A stretch of DNA of 64,000 bases from Allolobophora icterica. Taxonomy: Eukaryota > Annelida > Clitellata > Crassiclitellata > Lumbricidae. The stretch lies in assembly GCA_963556255.1 (NCBI GenBank), contig OY744609.1, positions 3,748,410 to 3,812,409 on the forward strand, in the 5' to 3' direction. The notes beneath the pieces were generated by a model. The model was not told the DNA's origin and searched no databases. It worked only from the letters and a program-made list of their open reading frames with translations. Of the stretch, positions 44,480 to 54,649 are shown piece by piece; within the stretch, counting starts at the first letter, position 1; every line of letters starts with the position of its first letter. Made by a program: the position numbers and the translations under genes.

Positions 44480-45161
44480 ACCTCAGTCCCTCTGGTTATA
44501 TCGGAGGCAGAGCGAGTAGATGCAACCCGAGTCCTGGGAATAACCTTGCGTTCGGACCTCAGAATGTCTACTCATGTGGACTCGATATTATCTGCCTGTT
44601 CGTCATGTATGCTTTGGGGGTATTAAGATCCCACGGTCTACCGTCTATGTCCTTGCATGTAGTGGCCAAATTGACAACCATTGCACAACTAATGTGTGCC
44701 TCACCGGCCTGGTGGGGATACACGAATGTTTAAGACAGGGCTAGAATCGAACAACTGATGGCTAGGATGAAGCGTAGGGGTCGTATTAGCCCAGACTCGC
44801 CGACTGCGGCAAAACTGGCTGACGGGACGGATGACCGACTGTTGCAGAAGTAAGAACAAACGAAATGCATGTCCTTCATAGACAATCCCCCCATGCCGCC
44901 TCCATTCCCGGTATGAGCTAAGACCAAGACCGCATGATTTCCTCCTCCGCCTTAAAGATAATCGTAATTTCATATCTCGTGTATTATTTAAAAACATCTA
45001 GCGAACAATGTACCTATAATTCCTATTCTAGCCTTACCTCAAATTATATTATATTGCCTACATTCATAATTCGTTACTACTTACGTACTATCACTTATGA
45101 TAATTAGTTGTAGTCTGTTACAAGTTGCGACCTTGTCAACTTGCTTTTGAGAATAAACGAA

Positions 45162-45222
<61 letters not shown>

Positions 45223-45225
45223 CAA
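44480..45225 (+). pseudogene. LINE RT C-terminal fragment with (ATTG)n tail, copy 2
   Basis: YALGVLRSHGLPSMSLHVV and LMCASPAWWGYTNV, a stop, then DRARIEQLMARMKRRGRI and ADGTDDRLLQKV with frameshifts. The 3' UTR ends GAATAAACGAA then (ATTG)n at 45163-45222. It is a better-preserved relative of the 8.2-kb fragment. Confidence 0.8.
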
Positions 45226-45229
45226 AAAA

Positions 45230-46885
45230 CGCACTTAAAAGGAGTTAATTTCACCACAAAAGCCTAATTGTAATCGAAGATATAACAACAATGCAACCAG
45301 TATATCTGTCGACCGCCCCCTTTCAATCTGACCTCCCCCCTTAACGGTGCTCACCTACAGATGTAACCCACGCGTGAGGCCGATTGGAGACGCTTCTGCC
45401 TTATTCCCCAGTCTATTCGTCATACTCGTCTCTTCTTCATTAGCCCTCTCGGAGCTGAATTAATTTTCTACAGTGAGAAATTACTTTATCACTGGTTTCG
45501 GCATTGAATACGCGCTGCGTAATGGTTTCAGGTAGACTTTAAAAAAATTTGGTACTCCTTTGGGGTGTCCACTGGAACGGACATTGGGACACAGGGGACA
45601 AATTGACAACGGGAAATGCAATATGAACAGAATGTGACTAATGTTTAATGTCTGCTGGTAGGAGCTGGTTGACGCCGAAAGATTTCCACGTGTTCTGGCT
45701 GATACCTGTAGCGACGGTCGGATGGTCTACACGTCAGTTCTCGAATAAGTCGTGGTCTTGGCCATGACAACTATTTCCATGTAAACTTTGTTAGTAAATA
45801 AAAACTAAGTACGAATAACTTAACTGCTAGTTGGCGTAGAGTCGTAACAATGCCACTTAAAGCTACCTGTATAGTTTAATCTGCATGCTCTTTGTGCAGT
45901 TGCTAAAGTATACGATTGGTCTTAAATGGCCGATGTTGTCAACAGGTTATGCTAAACTGAAGAATAAACGAAACGACGTCAACGTAAGAAGTCATGCCTA
46001 GCAAAGACGTCGTTAACGTCAACAAAACATAAAATACGCGGCTTCACTTAGACACCCTTAAAACCCTAACAGCAAGAGATATATAAATATATAATAAGTC
46101 AACGCGTTAAAATTACGTAATTTAATATAATAGCACATAATATGATATTATTAATTAACAAAGATATCACATGAAAAACTTAGTAAGAATTTCATATCAG
46201 TTTAATCAAATGTATCACATATTGGTCACAGAGCGATTCAGATTCTGGAAAGTTTATATAAATTTTTCATAGTGTTTAAACTGCACATTATGTACACAGT
46301 ATGTTTAAAGCATTAGTATTGAGGGTTTCAATAATTGTAGGTTTTGTCTGTTTAATCTAAACATGGAAAGTTCATATATGCTTGATTCTTGTTTGTTTAT
46401 TTTGTAAAACATGAGGAAAACTCAGGAAAAACACACAGGGCCTATAAAGAAAAAGAAAACATGAAAAAATTATATAATATAAAATAATCTAAATAGGAAA
46501 GAAGGGAAGAAAAACACATGTAGGCCTATACATGAGACAAATATACACAAAAGATCCTATAATGGACATGAGAAGAACCTTAGGACCAACATGAACACAG
46601 AAGAGACATTGAGGAGACAGAGGAGCTATTATATTAGCTCCAAGAAAAGCCTTTTGGAAATTTTAGAACTATTGTAGAGAAAATGTAATTGAAAGAATCT
46701 TTGCACCAATTGACTCCTTGTAGGAACTTGAGAACAAAGCAGCTGAAGAAACAAAACTAATTCTGAAAGACTTTTTCTCAGCAAAATAAGGACATTTTCA
46801 GTTGGATGACGAACAAATGAACAAAGAAACATTCTCGAAGAAAACAGAACTTTGGAAAACTATATATATAAAATACTATATATCT
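45230..46885. other. No recognisable gene
   Basis: AT-rich sequence. Around 46805-46880, GAACAAA..AAGAAACATTCTC and AAATACTATATAT match 31865-31960 and 36800-36850, so an old repeat ends here. A 67-codon minus frame at 46629-46832 has no domain. Confidence 0.5.
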
Positions 46886-46887
46886 AC

Positions 46888-47340
46888 TAGTGTATTTGCC
46901 CGTCATAATTATGGCATGACGACAGTGTATCATTATAGGCTTATATGTATCGTTGGTTAAAATGCTCTGATCGCCGTCGTCAAGACGGCAGTACTGACGT
47001 CACAAACGGTTTCACAATAGAACAGAAGCCGTTTGTGACGTAGCGTCATTCGACGGACAAATTTGCATATAAGGAAACTATTCTTGTTTGTTTACATCCT
47101 AGGTCTTCCTCTGGTACCTTCTATGACCACCTGAAAACTGCTCTTTTTCGCCGTGCTGGAGTCGGGAGCGCCTCTGAGTAGTTCCCTTGAAGTGGCGCTA
47201 TATAAATTTACGAATGAATGTATAGATACATATAGTTTCCTTATATGCAAATTTGTCCGTCGCAGGACTCTACGTCACAAACGGCTTCTGTTCTATTGTG
47301 AAACCGTTTGTAACGTCAGTACTACCGTACGACGGCTGTC
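46888..47340. mobile_element. Long-armed foldback element, left arm and centre
   Basis: Starts TAGTGTATTTGCCCGTCATAA. Its left arm, with ATCGCCGTCGTCAAGACGGC and CACAAACGGTTTCACAATAG, is reverse-complemented at about 47219-47340. The outer right arm lies beyond element C, at 53783-53880. The arms are about 200 bp. The centre holds a CR1-type LINE end. Confidence 0.85.
47105..47222 (+). pseudogene. CR1-type LINE end inside the foldback
   Basis: YDHLKTALFRRAG-like coding, then GGGAGCGCCTCTGAG, a loop, AGTGGCGCTATATAAATTTA and GAATG. This LINE 3' end occupies the foldback's loop. Confidence 0.75.
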
Positions 47341-47474
47341 TGTCGCGTGAGGAGATCGACAACAACGACGAGATGGCATCATCATTATGATGTAAGCGTC
47401 GTTGCTGGTCGAGATAGGATGATGACGGACGAAAGCCAGCCTCCACTTGGGCAACAATGAAGGCCGCGAGGCCC

Positions 47475-47545
47475 AGGTGTAATCGGACACCACACAGCCA
47501 AGGTGTAATAGGACACCTCGCGGCTATGGTGTAACCAGACACCGC
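47475..47545 (+). promoter_or_regulatory. Element C U3: three 26-bp-spaced palindromic boxes
   Basis: GGTGTAATCGGACACC, GGTGTAATAGGACACC and GGTGTAACCAGACACC begin at 47476, 47502 and 47528, exactly 26 bp apart. Each is a GGTGT..ACACC inverted repeat. The same three lie in the 3' LTR (53191-53260). They are candidate transcription-factor sites. Confidence 0.6.
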
Positions 47546-47894
47546 CCGCGCTGCAGGCGAGCGACGACCCGCGTATCGAGGAGCAATCTGACACTAATTG
47601 ACGATAGCTTGACGTGGGGAGGGGGGCTGACTGATGCACGCTGGAGTTCCTACTTAACAGAAGGGAACGGAGAACACGAGACTTGTACTGCTGACGAACG
47701 CGACGTGTGAACATCGGTCGAGCGATCAACATCGGGAGGAACGACCAGAGGCGGCGGCAGAGTATAGTCCGTCAGATTCAGAGACTGACGCGAAAGAACG
47801 ATCTGTAGTTAGGCTGTACGAAGCAACATTTGAGATAATCCGATTTAATATCTAAACGCTTTAATACTACGTGGAAGTTCCCGTAGAGTTAGTG

Positions 47895-47986
47895 TATATA
47901 TATTTGTTTCTTTAATTAAATTCATTTATTAATTAAACAAAGCTCGTCGTGAATCTTCTATAGAAAAGTTAGGCACGTTAAATAAA
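47895..47986 (+). promoter_or_regulatory. Element C TATA box and poly(A) signal
   Basis: TATATATAT at 47895-47903 and AATAAA at 47981-47986 are ordered for a U3-R-U5 layout, with transcription predicted to start near 47930. Confidence 0.6.
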
Positions 47987-48067
47987 AGTGCAAGTAAAAG
48001 AACAAGCAATCGAGGGTCGACATCAACACACGGCAAACAATCGACTGGAAACCTCCGATTGCGACAT

Positions 48068-48085
48068 TGGCGCAGTCGACAGGAT
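48068..48085 (+). promoter_or_regulatory. Element C primer binding site (tRNA-Ser type)
   Basis: One base inside the LTR, TGGCGCAGTCGACAGGAT resembles the 3' end complement of animal tRNA-Ser, with one or two mismatches from memory. Confidence 0.78.
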
Positions 48086-48595
48086 TTTTTCAACTGAAGA
48101 CGTCACGACGAAAAGCGGAACCGGAAACGGAAAAGAGGAATCTCAACAGATCGGGACCAGCGGCGAATACAACCCTTCGCAACTGGAGAAATCGAGTGCC
48201 GGACTCCGAAGACGAAGGACTCGAAGGAACCGACAGCAACAGGCAAGGACGAGGAACAAGAGCGCCAACGGACGACCGACCATCGCTAGCAACGACGGAC
48301 GGGAGTGGCAACGGAGGAGAGCGGATCAGCCAAGATACCAAAAGACGGAACACGCTCGACGTATCAGAGGGTAAGTCCTTACTGGTAGTCGTGGTAATCT
48401 GTGAGGTTGCGGTTGAGGTCTGGATGAGGATTGGTGTGCGAATAGCCGAGGCTTTTGCGTAGCTCCTTTTGCTCAGTTCTGTTCTTGTTGTATTTGTGGT
48501 AGAATTTTAGGACGTTGTTTTCTTTGATTTCTGACCAACGGTGACTCTCCTCTAACTTACTTATCTTTTTCTATTAGTGAGCGGACTGTTGGGAG
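48086..48595 (+). other. Element C leader with candidate intron
   Basis: A 510-bp leader before gag. A donor-like GAGG|GTAAGT lies at 48370/48371. A branch-like CTAAC followed by TTATCTTTTTCTATTAG ends at 48577. Removal of 48371-48577 would place the gag ATG 18 nt after the junction. Upstream frames of about 130 codons (47988-48374, 48067-48462) do not join gag in frame and have no domain. Confidence 0.5.
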
Positions 48596-51500
48596 ATGGA
48601 TAAGTTGTCGGTAGGGAGAAGAGTGAGGGTGCAGAACATGCCCCGTCACAGACTAGTCGCATATCTGATAAAGATGGGACTAGGAGAGGAGGAATTGGGT
48701 TCCATGAGTACGGGCCAACTCCAAGAGGCGAGTGCTGAAATAATTGTGTCTGGACGGGAAACCCCGCCAGAAGTAAGTGAGGAAGTAAGCACGGGTAGCA
48801 TAGAAAGCAGTATCGATTCGGCAGCGCAAACGCAGATATACGAATTAAAACGCTTAAAATACGAGAGAGAGGAAGCCGCAAGGCTGAGAGAGGAAGCGGA
48901 GAGAAGAGAGAGAAGAGAGGAAGAGAAAGAGAGGAGAAGAGAAGAGAAAGAAGAAAGACTGAGGAGAGAAGAAAAAGAGGAAGCGGAGAAGCAGCGAAGA
49001 GAAGAGAAAGAGGAAGCAGAGAAGCTCAGACTGCTTGAGGAGAAGCGGGCTGAGAAGCAGCGAAGAGAACAAAAGGAGGAAGCTGAGAGGCTGAGAAGAG
49101 AAGCGAGAGAGGAAGCAGAAGGAGTAAGGCTTCGTGAGGAGAAGCAGAGAAGGGAAGAGAGAGAGGAAGCCGAGAGGCTGAGAAGAGAAGCAAGAGAGGA
49201 AGCAGAAGGAGTAAGGCTTCGTGAGGAGAAGCAGAGAAGGGAAGAGAGAGAGGGAGCTGAGAAGCTCAGGCTTCAGGAGGAGAAGCGGAGAAGGGAAGAG
49301 AGAGAGGAAGCTGAGAAGCTCAGGCTTCAGCAGGAGAAGCAGAGGAGAGAAGAGAAGGAGGAGGCAGAGAAGAGAGAGAAGGAGGTCCGAGAGGAAAGGG
49401 ACGCAGAGAGGAGACTCAGAGACGAAAGGGACTACAACTTGAGGCATTCGGTCGTAGGACGAATGAAAACGTATAGTGAAAGCTTGCGAGGACTCTTACC
49501 GAGATTCCCCAGCGACCATGCGCAAATCCCTGGTTTCTTTGTGCATTGCGAAAGGTTATTCGACTCTTGCGCTGTCCCGGACGACCTTCGAAGCAGATTA
49601 CTCTTGACCTGTCTAGATAATCAGGCCAGAGCATTGACGGCCAGACTCACACAAGAGGAGCTTGATAACTACGGGAAGCTAAAAACCTTCTTGTTGAAAG
49701 AGTTCAAAGTGAGCGCAGTCTCTTTACGAGAGCGATTCACGAACGCAAAAAAGGCGGTAGATGAATCATACACAACATTAGCTTCGAGATTGCATAACTT
49801 ACTTTCTTACTATTTGCAAGATCGCAAGGCAATGACGTTTGATGAGGTTACGAGCCTTCTGATTGCGGATAAAATGAAAGAAATGTTGCCCAGAGGATGT
49901 TTGAATTTCATCCTCAGTCAAGAGCAGCAGAAGTGGTTAGGGCACAAAGAGTTAGCCGAAGCGGCTGACACTTATACTGCTACACACCCTTGGGAAAATG
50001 ACTATGCGAAGCATAGTCTAGGCACGGGTAAGACGGAGGCACGCTACGCGAAAGCGCCAGCACCTCCTCAGACGACAGCTAAACAGACGGACACGTGGAC
50101 TGACCGACCGGGAGGGACACAGACAAATAACAGGACAGACGGACGTCCAACCCCCGACGAGATTAGAAAGCGTGGCCTTTGTTTCCTATGCTTTTCTCCA
50201 GACCACAGAGCTAAACTGTGTTCGAAGAACAAACAAACTAAAAGCAAACAGGTGAGCGCGTGTGCGGTCCAGCCAACCGTGACCAGAGCTCAAGGCAGAC
50301 AGGCAGACAGACAAAGCGAGACGCGACAAGACGGACCGCCATTGATACAAGAGATAGACCAGCATGCATTACCGACAAGCCCGGATTGCATTGACGTGGA
50401 GGAGACTTATGTAAGAGAGTACATGAAAGTGTATATTACGGGGCTCCCTGTGACATCGTCTCTAATAGATAGCGGGGCCGAATACAATTGTGCGCGAGCA
50501 GAACTAATCAGGCCGCTCAACCTACCTGTGGTCAAGCAGATAGAGGTGAAGGGGCTGAACGGTCAATCAATGATTGTGGACGTGGTGCGGCTGAGACTAA
50601 AGGGGTCTCAGGCCGGCGAGGACAGGGAGGGGGAGGTAAATTACGCCCCTGATGTTCGGATATGGGCGGCACTCATTAAAGACCTTAATGAACCGTTAAT
50701 TATCACGCCCACTACAGCCGACTTGCTGCGCGAGACAGCGTTGTATTCGAGTCACGCGGCCAGCGCTCCTGAAATAGACCAAATTTCAGAAGCGCAGGCG
50801 GTCGCAAGGACTGAGACGAGTGAGGAAGAGGAGAGAGGGGAGGAGGTAGAGGGACTTAGGACGCTGATAGGCGAGGATTACTTCACGGTCGCTCAAGCAG
50901 ACAGTGGGAGTGCAGGAGAAATCAGCCCCGAAGAAACGGATAATGAAGAGCTATTCTTCAATCCTGAGATACCACCCCCACCCAAGGAAGACACAATAGT
51001 AGGCAGAAGCAAGATGGCGGCCGAACAAGCACAATGTTCGACACTAGCACCATTCTTGGCCCACGGGAAAATTGGGGCGAAGAGCTTCTTCACTGAAGAC
51101 AATTTGCCCTTTCATAAAGACAAAATAGCTGGGCATTCTGTAAAACAACTGTGCTTGCCTAAAGAGAGAATAGACAAAGTCATCATCCAATCACCGGAAG
51201 CGCGAGGAGCAAAGAAGGAGGGCCAATGGCAAGGCCCGGCCATCATCGCTCAGGTGAAATCGCCCTACACATACATCGTGGAAATAGAGGGCAAAAGCCG
51301 CTTATTACATGCAAATCGTATTCGCAAATATAACGAAAGAATACAGCAAGCATTGATTAACAATTGCTCCATTCTGTTCGAGAAGGACGAAGACTTCGGT
51401 CACGTGGAAGCAGTGGGTAGTTTCGTCACGAGTCAGACACGGCCCAGTGAACAAGTAGACCCTATTGCCGTTGCACACTTAACGGTACCCGAGCGGAAAC

Positions 51501-52864
51501 AGCTGTTTAGTCTGTTAGACAGATTTCCAGATGTGTTCTCGGACAAACCAGGTTTCTGTCCCGTCCTAGAACACATAATCAATGTTAGCGCGGAGTTCAG
51601 GCCGAAGAGTTTGCGAGCCTATAAGGTGCCGGAACTGCTCAAACCGGAGATGGAGAAGCAGATCCGCGAACTTTTGGCCCTAGGAATCATCACTCCCTCA
51701 CATAGTGAAATGGCTAGTCCCGTTGTGTGCGTTGTGAAAAAGGGAGGTCAAGGCGGTTTAAGACTGGCCATTGACTACCGGTATGTGAACAAGTTCTCGG
51801 CGGATGACGCATACCCCACCCCCGACATCCAGGAAGTGTTACAGAAGGTAGGAAGTGCAAACTTCATATCCTGCTTTGACGCACGTCAAGGATACTACCA
51901 GATTGGACTCCACAAGGACTCTCGTTGGTTATCAGCCTTCGTATGTGACGCTGGCCTATTTGAGTTCGTACGACTGCCCTTTGGTTTAAAGTCAGCCTCA
52001 AATTCTTTTATCCGATGCATGTCAAAGGTCCTTCATCCCATTCGCGACTTCACTGAGACGTTTGTGGATGACATGGCAGTACACTCGATGACGTGGCCGG
52101 ATCACATGAAACACCTAGAGAAATACTTAATGACTATTCAACAGTCGGGTCTGACCCTTAACATTAAGAAGAGTTCGTTTGCTAGGCGACAAACAACGTT
52201 TGTAGGTCACCTGATCGGATCAGGGAGCATTGAACCGGATCCTATGAAAATCGCAGGGCTAGGGAAAATCCCTCAACCCGAGTCCAAAAAGGACATACGG
52301 AGATTAATTGGCTTCTTCAGTTATTTTAGGAACTTCATCCCTAACCTGGCTGAGACAGCCAGAATTCTCACTGACTTGACCCAGAAATCGGTGCCTGCTA
52401 AGATACCCTGGCGAATTGAGCATCAAAATGCGCTAGATAAACTTACGCACGATTTGAATAACGCTGTTTGTTTGCAGACAATTGACTACGGCAGAGAGTT
52501 TGGTTTATCGACTGACGCTTCAGACAAAGCAGTCGGTTGCTGCTTATTCCAAATTCAAGACGATGGAACAGAGCGGCCAATATGTTTCGCCAGTTCTAAA
52601 TTAGATGCTACGCAAGCGCGTTGGTCCACTGCGGAACGCGAAGCGTATGCTGTAATCTTTGCGTTGAAGAAGTTTAGGAATTGGATTTTTATGTCAAGGA
52701 CCACCCTCTATTCTGATCACAATCCCTTGACTTTCCTAACTGCTTCTACGCCCACAAGTGCTAAACTTGCGAGGTGGGCTCTGGCACTCCAGGACTTTGA
52801 TATCGCTTTTAAATATCGTCCTGGGGCGCTGAATATTCCCGCTGATCTTTTGTCCAGACTATGA
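48596..52864 (+). CDS. Element C gag-PR-(IN remnant)-RT-RNase H polyprotein
   Basis: 1422 codons. Residues about 85-280 form a highly charged coiled coil (EEAEKLRLQEEKR..) with near-identical 29-residue tandem units. A SCAN-like capsid domain covers about 290-470 (LRERFTNAKKAVDESYTTLA..). The CCHC knuckle is C529-C532-H537-C542 and the protease D625-S626-G627. At about 855-875 there is an integrase N-terminal-like KQLCLPKERIDKVI. It runs straight into a GPY/F module (W878-Q-G-P881 ... LLHANRIRKY, 903-912), so the integrase DDE core is deleted in frame. RT has LRLAIDYR, FDARQGYYQI and FVDD at 1156-1159. RNase H has D1307 and D1374, and the frame ends ADLLSRL. Only about 190 bp separate the stop from the 3' LTR. 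Confidence 0.92.
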   Translation: MDKLSVGRRVRVQNMPRHRLVAYLIKMGLGEEELGSMSTGQLQEASAEIIVSGRETPPEVSEEVSTGSIESSIDSAAQTQIYELKRLKYEREEAARLREEAERRERREEEKERRREEKEERLRREEKEEAEKQRREEKEEAEKLRLLEEKRAEKQRREQKEEAERLRREAREEAEGVRLREEKQRREEREEAERLRREAREEAEGVRLREEKQRREEREGAEKLRLQEEKRRREEREEAEKLRLQQEKQRREEKEEAEKREKEVREERDAERRLRDERDYNLRHSVVGRMKTYSESLRGLLPRFPSDHAQIPGFFVHCERLFDSCAVPDDLRSRLLLTCLDNQARALTARLTQEELDNYGKLKTFLLKEFKVSAVSLRERFTNAKKAVDESYTTLASRLHNLLSYYLQDRKAMTFDEVTSLLIADKMKEMLPRGCLNFILSQEQQKWLGHKELAEAADTYTATHPWENDYAKHSLGTGKTEARYAKAPAPPQTTAKQTDTWTDRPGGTQTNNRTDGRPTPDEIRKRGLCFLCFSPDHRAKLCSKNKQTKSKQVSACAVQPTVTRAQGRQADRQSETRQDGPPLIQEIDQHALPTSPDCIDVEETYVREYMKVYITGLPVTSSLIDSGAEYNCARAELIRPLNLPVVKQIEVKGLNGQSMIVDVVRLRLKGSQAGEDREGEVNYAPDVRIWAALIKDLNEPLIITPTTADLLRETALYSSHAASAPEIDQISEAQAVARTETSEEEERGEEVEGLRTLIGEDYFTVAQADSGSAGEISPEETDNEELFFNPEIPPPPKEDTIVGRSKMAAEQAQCSTLAPFLAHGKIGAKSFFTEDNLPFHKDKIAGHSVKQLCLPKERIDKVIIQSPEARGAKKEGQWQGPAIIAQVKSPYTYIVEIEGKSRLLHANRIRKYNERIQQALINNCSILFEKDEDFGHVEAVGSFVTSQTRPSEQVDPIAVAHLTVPERKQLFSLLDRFPDVFSDKPGFCPVLEHIINVSAEFRPKSLRAYKVPELLKPEMEKQIRELLALGIITPSHSEMASPVVCVVKKGGQGGLRLAIDYRYVNKFSADDAYPTPDIQEVLQKVGSANFISCFDARQGYYQIGLHKDSRWLSAFVCDAGLFEFVRLPFGLKSASNSFIRCMSKVLHPIRDFTETFVDDMAVHSMTWPDHMKHLEKYLMTIQQSGLTLNIKKSSFARRQTTFVGHLIGSGSIEPDPMKIAGLGKIPQPESKKDIRRLIGFFSYFRNFIPNLAETARILTDLTQKSVPAKIPWRIEHQNALDKLTHDLNNAVCLQTIDYGREFGLSTDASDKAVGCCLFQIQDDGTERPICFASSKLDATQARWSTAEREAYAVIFALKKFRNWIFMSRTTLYSDHNPLTFLTASTPTSAKLARWALALQDFDIAFKYRPGALNIPADLLSRL
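49080..49390 (+). repeat. Coding tandem repeat in element C gag
   Basis: Units of about 87 bp (AGAGAGGAAGCAGAAGGAGT..) and shorter ones of about 57 bp expand the coiled coil. The first two long units are almost identical. Confidence 0.85.
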
Positions 52865-53044
52865 TTGAGGAAGAAGGCGGACTACCATGTAAGGCACCGC
52901 GACAACTGTAAATATATTTCTAACTGTGCTGATATTTTGTATTTTTCATGGGAACGACGAGGACATGGTCTGGAGGAAATCGAGGGAGGGAACGACATCA
53001 TTCTCAGCCGGGAGGCGAACCAATGACTGGCTTTGTCCTCCCCC

Positions 53045-53055
53045 GGGAAGGGAGG
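53045..53055 (+). promoter_or_regulatory. Element C polypurine tract
   Basis: GGGAAGGGAGG directly precedes the 3' LTR start TGTCGCG. Confidence 0.8.
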
Positions 53056-53782
53056 TGTCGCGTGAGGAGATCGACAACAACGACGAGATGGCATCATCAT
53101 TATGATGTAAGCGTCGTTGCTGGTCGAGATAGGATGATGACGGACGAAAGCCAGCCTCCACTTGGGCAACAATGAAGGCCGCGAGGCCCAGGTGTAATCG
53201 GACACCACACAGCCAAGGTGTAATAGGACACCTCGCGGCTATGGTGTAACCAGACACCGCCCGCGCTGCAGGCGAGCGACGACCCGCGTATCGAGGAGCA
53301 ATCTGACACTAATTGACGATAGCTTGACGTGGGGAGGGGGGCTGACTGATGCACGCTGGAGTTCCTACTTAACAGAAGGGAACGGAGAACACGAGACTTG
53401 TACTGCTGACGAACGCGACGTGTGAACATCGGTCGAGCGATCAACATCGGGAGGAACGACCAGAGGCGGCGGCAGAGTATAGTCCGTCAGATTCAGAGAC
53501 TGACGCGAAAGAACGATCTGTAGTTAGGCTGTACGAAGCAACATTTGAGATAATCCGATTTAATATCTAAACGCTTTAATACTACGTGGAAGTTCCCGTA
53601 GAGTTAGTGTATATATATTTGTTTCTTTAATTAAATTCATTTATTAATTAAACAAAGCTCGTCGTGAATCTTCTATAGAAAAGTTAGGCACGTTAAATAA
53701 AAGTGCAAGTAAAAGAACAAGCAATCGAGGGTCGACATCAACACACGGCAAACAATCGACAGGGAAACCTTTGATTGCGACA
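53056..53782 (+). repeat. Element C 3' LTR
   Basis: 727 bp, ending GCGACA, followed by the CTGTC duplication. AATAAA lies at 53696-53701. Confidence 0.94.
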
Positions 53783-53880
53783 CTGTCTTGACGACGGCCT
53801 TGACGACGGCGATCAACGACCAACGATATACACTGCCGTCATAATCATGACGGGGAAATACACTAGGATAATTATATACT
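53783..53880. mobile_element. Foldback element, outer right arm
   Basis: CTTGACGACGGC, GATCAACGACCAACGATATA, CACTGCCGTCATAATCATGA and ATACACTAGGATA form the reverse complement of 46888-46990. It was separated from the rest by element C. Confidence 0.85.
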
Positions 53881-53881
53881 T

Positions 53882-54125
53882 TTACCAGCCGTAAGATGTC
53901 GTTAAACTTGACCCAATTACATTAGATTCAAACCCCAATTAGACACCTCTAAACACTTGCTCCAGGAGGTATAAGTTTCCAAACAGCAATTCTAATAGCA
54001 TATAGAATACATCGAGCCATTACATTGTAAAGACGAACTTGTAAATGAACGAAGAAGCAATCTCAACAAAAGTCAACTTTAAAGTAACCTATATAAATAT
54101 ATTATTAAATAAAATACTATTACAG
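53882..54125 (+). repeat. GTCGTTAAAC unit
   Basis: CAGCCGTAAGATGTCGTTAA, CCCAATTACATTAGATTCAA and TTAGACACCTCTAAACAC match the units at 15957, 20612 and 36866/39743. Confidence 0.8.
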
Positions 54126-54129
54126 TACA

Positions 54130-54640
54130 CTATGTATATAATTACTTGTTGATAATTAGTTTAAAAGTACAAAATTTAACATCTTTAGGTGGGTGGAGAA
54201 CATTAGGTGGACGTCAACGATCCTGACATCCTCAAGATATGGTTAAAAATTTAAACTGTGTGATCGTTTGAGTCGCTTCACTTGTGAACATTGTAAAGCC
54301 TTCGTAAAATGCTATATCATCCACAAGATGTCGTTAAACAATGGAAAATATTACTAGTACCAGATTCTATCAACCACAAGATGTCGCTAGACATACAGAT
54401 AGCGTACTATCATATGAAGTACAATTATTAGCACCCTTTAAAACGCATCCATTCTGCAATAAAGTTGGCAATCGCGTTCAATCATAAAATATTTTCTGGC
54501 AAATAATGTTAAAGTGGTGTCTTATGCACTTCGTTATAATCACGAACATCGTTGGCCTTGTTACAACACCTTGAAATCGTTAAAAAGTTCAAATATTACT
54601 TCAAAGCGATCTCGTCCTGACAACTCAATTGAGCTGTAAT
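54130..54640 (+). repeat. R5 repeat, copy 3
   Basis: The same ordered boxes as 32220-32725 and 40250-40760, including CATCTTTAGGTGGGTGG, ATCAACCACAAGATGTCGCT and GGCAATCGCGTTCAATC. Confidence 0.82.
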
Positions 54641-54649
54641 ATGCTAAAC

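Larger units (their letters stand above)
47341..48066 (+). repeat. Element C 5' LTR
   Basis: The LTR pair appears identical except for about four changes, all in the last 25 bp (TCGACTGGAAACCTCCGATT versus TCGACAGGGAAACCTTTGAT). Confidence 0.94.
47341..53782 (+). mobile_element. Element C: Gmr1-like Ty3/gypsy LTR retrotransposon
   Basis: 6442 bp with 726/727-bp LTRs that begin TGTCGC and end GCGACA. It is flanked by CTGTC on both sides (47336-47340, 53783-53787), a 5-bp duplication. Primer site, polypurine tract, TATA and AATAAA are present. One 1422-codon frame encodes SCAN-like gag, protease, an integrase C-terminal remnant, RT and RNase H in that order. The integrase GPY/F module upstream of RT marks the Gmr1 group. 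The integrase catalytic core is missing. Confidence 0.94.

Noticed and set aside
47385..47732. 115-codon minus frame, repeated exactly at 53100-53447
   Set aside because: It lies antisense within the element C LTRs and is identical only because the LTRs are. No domain.
48854..49447. 197-codon Leu/Ser-rich minus frame
   Set aside because: Antisense of the gag coiled-coil repeat of element C.
52865..53055. Possible envelope or accessory gene after pol in element C
   Set aside because: Only about 190 bp remain before the 3' LTR and no frame is open. Likewise there is no env-like frame in A or B.
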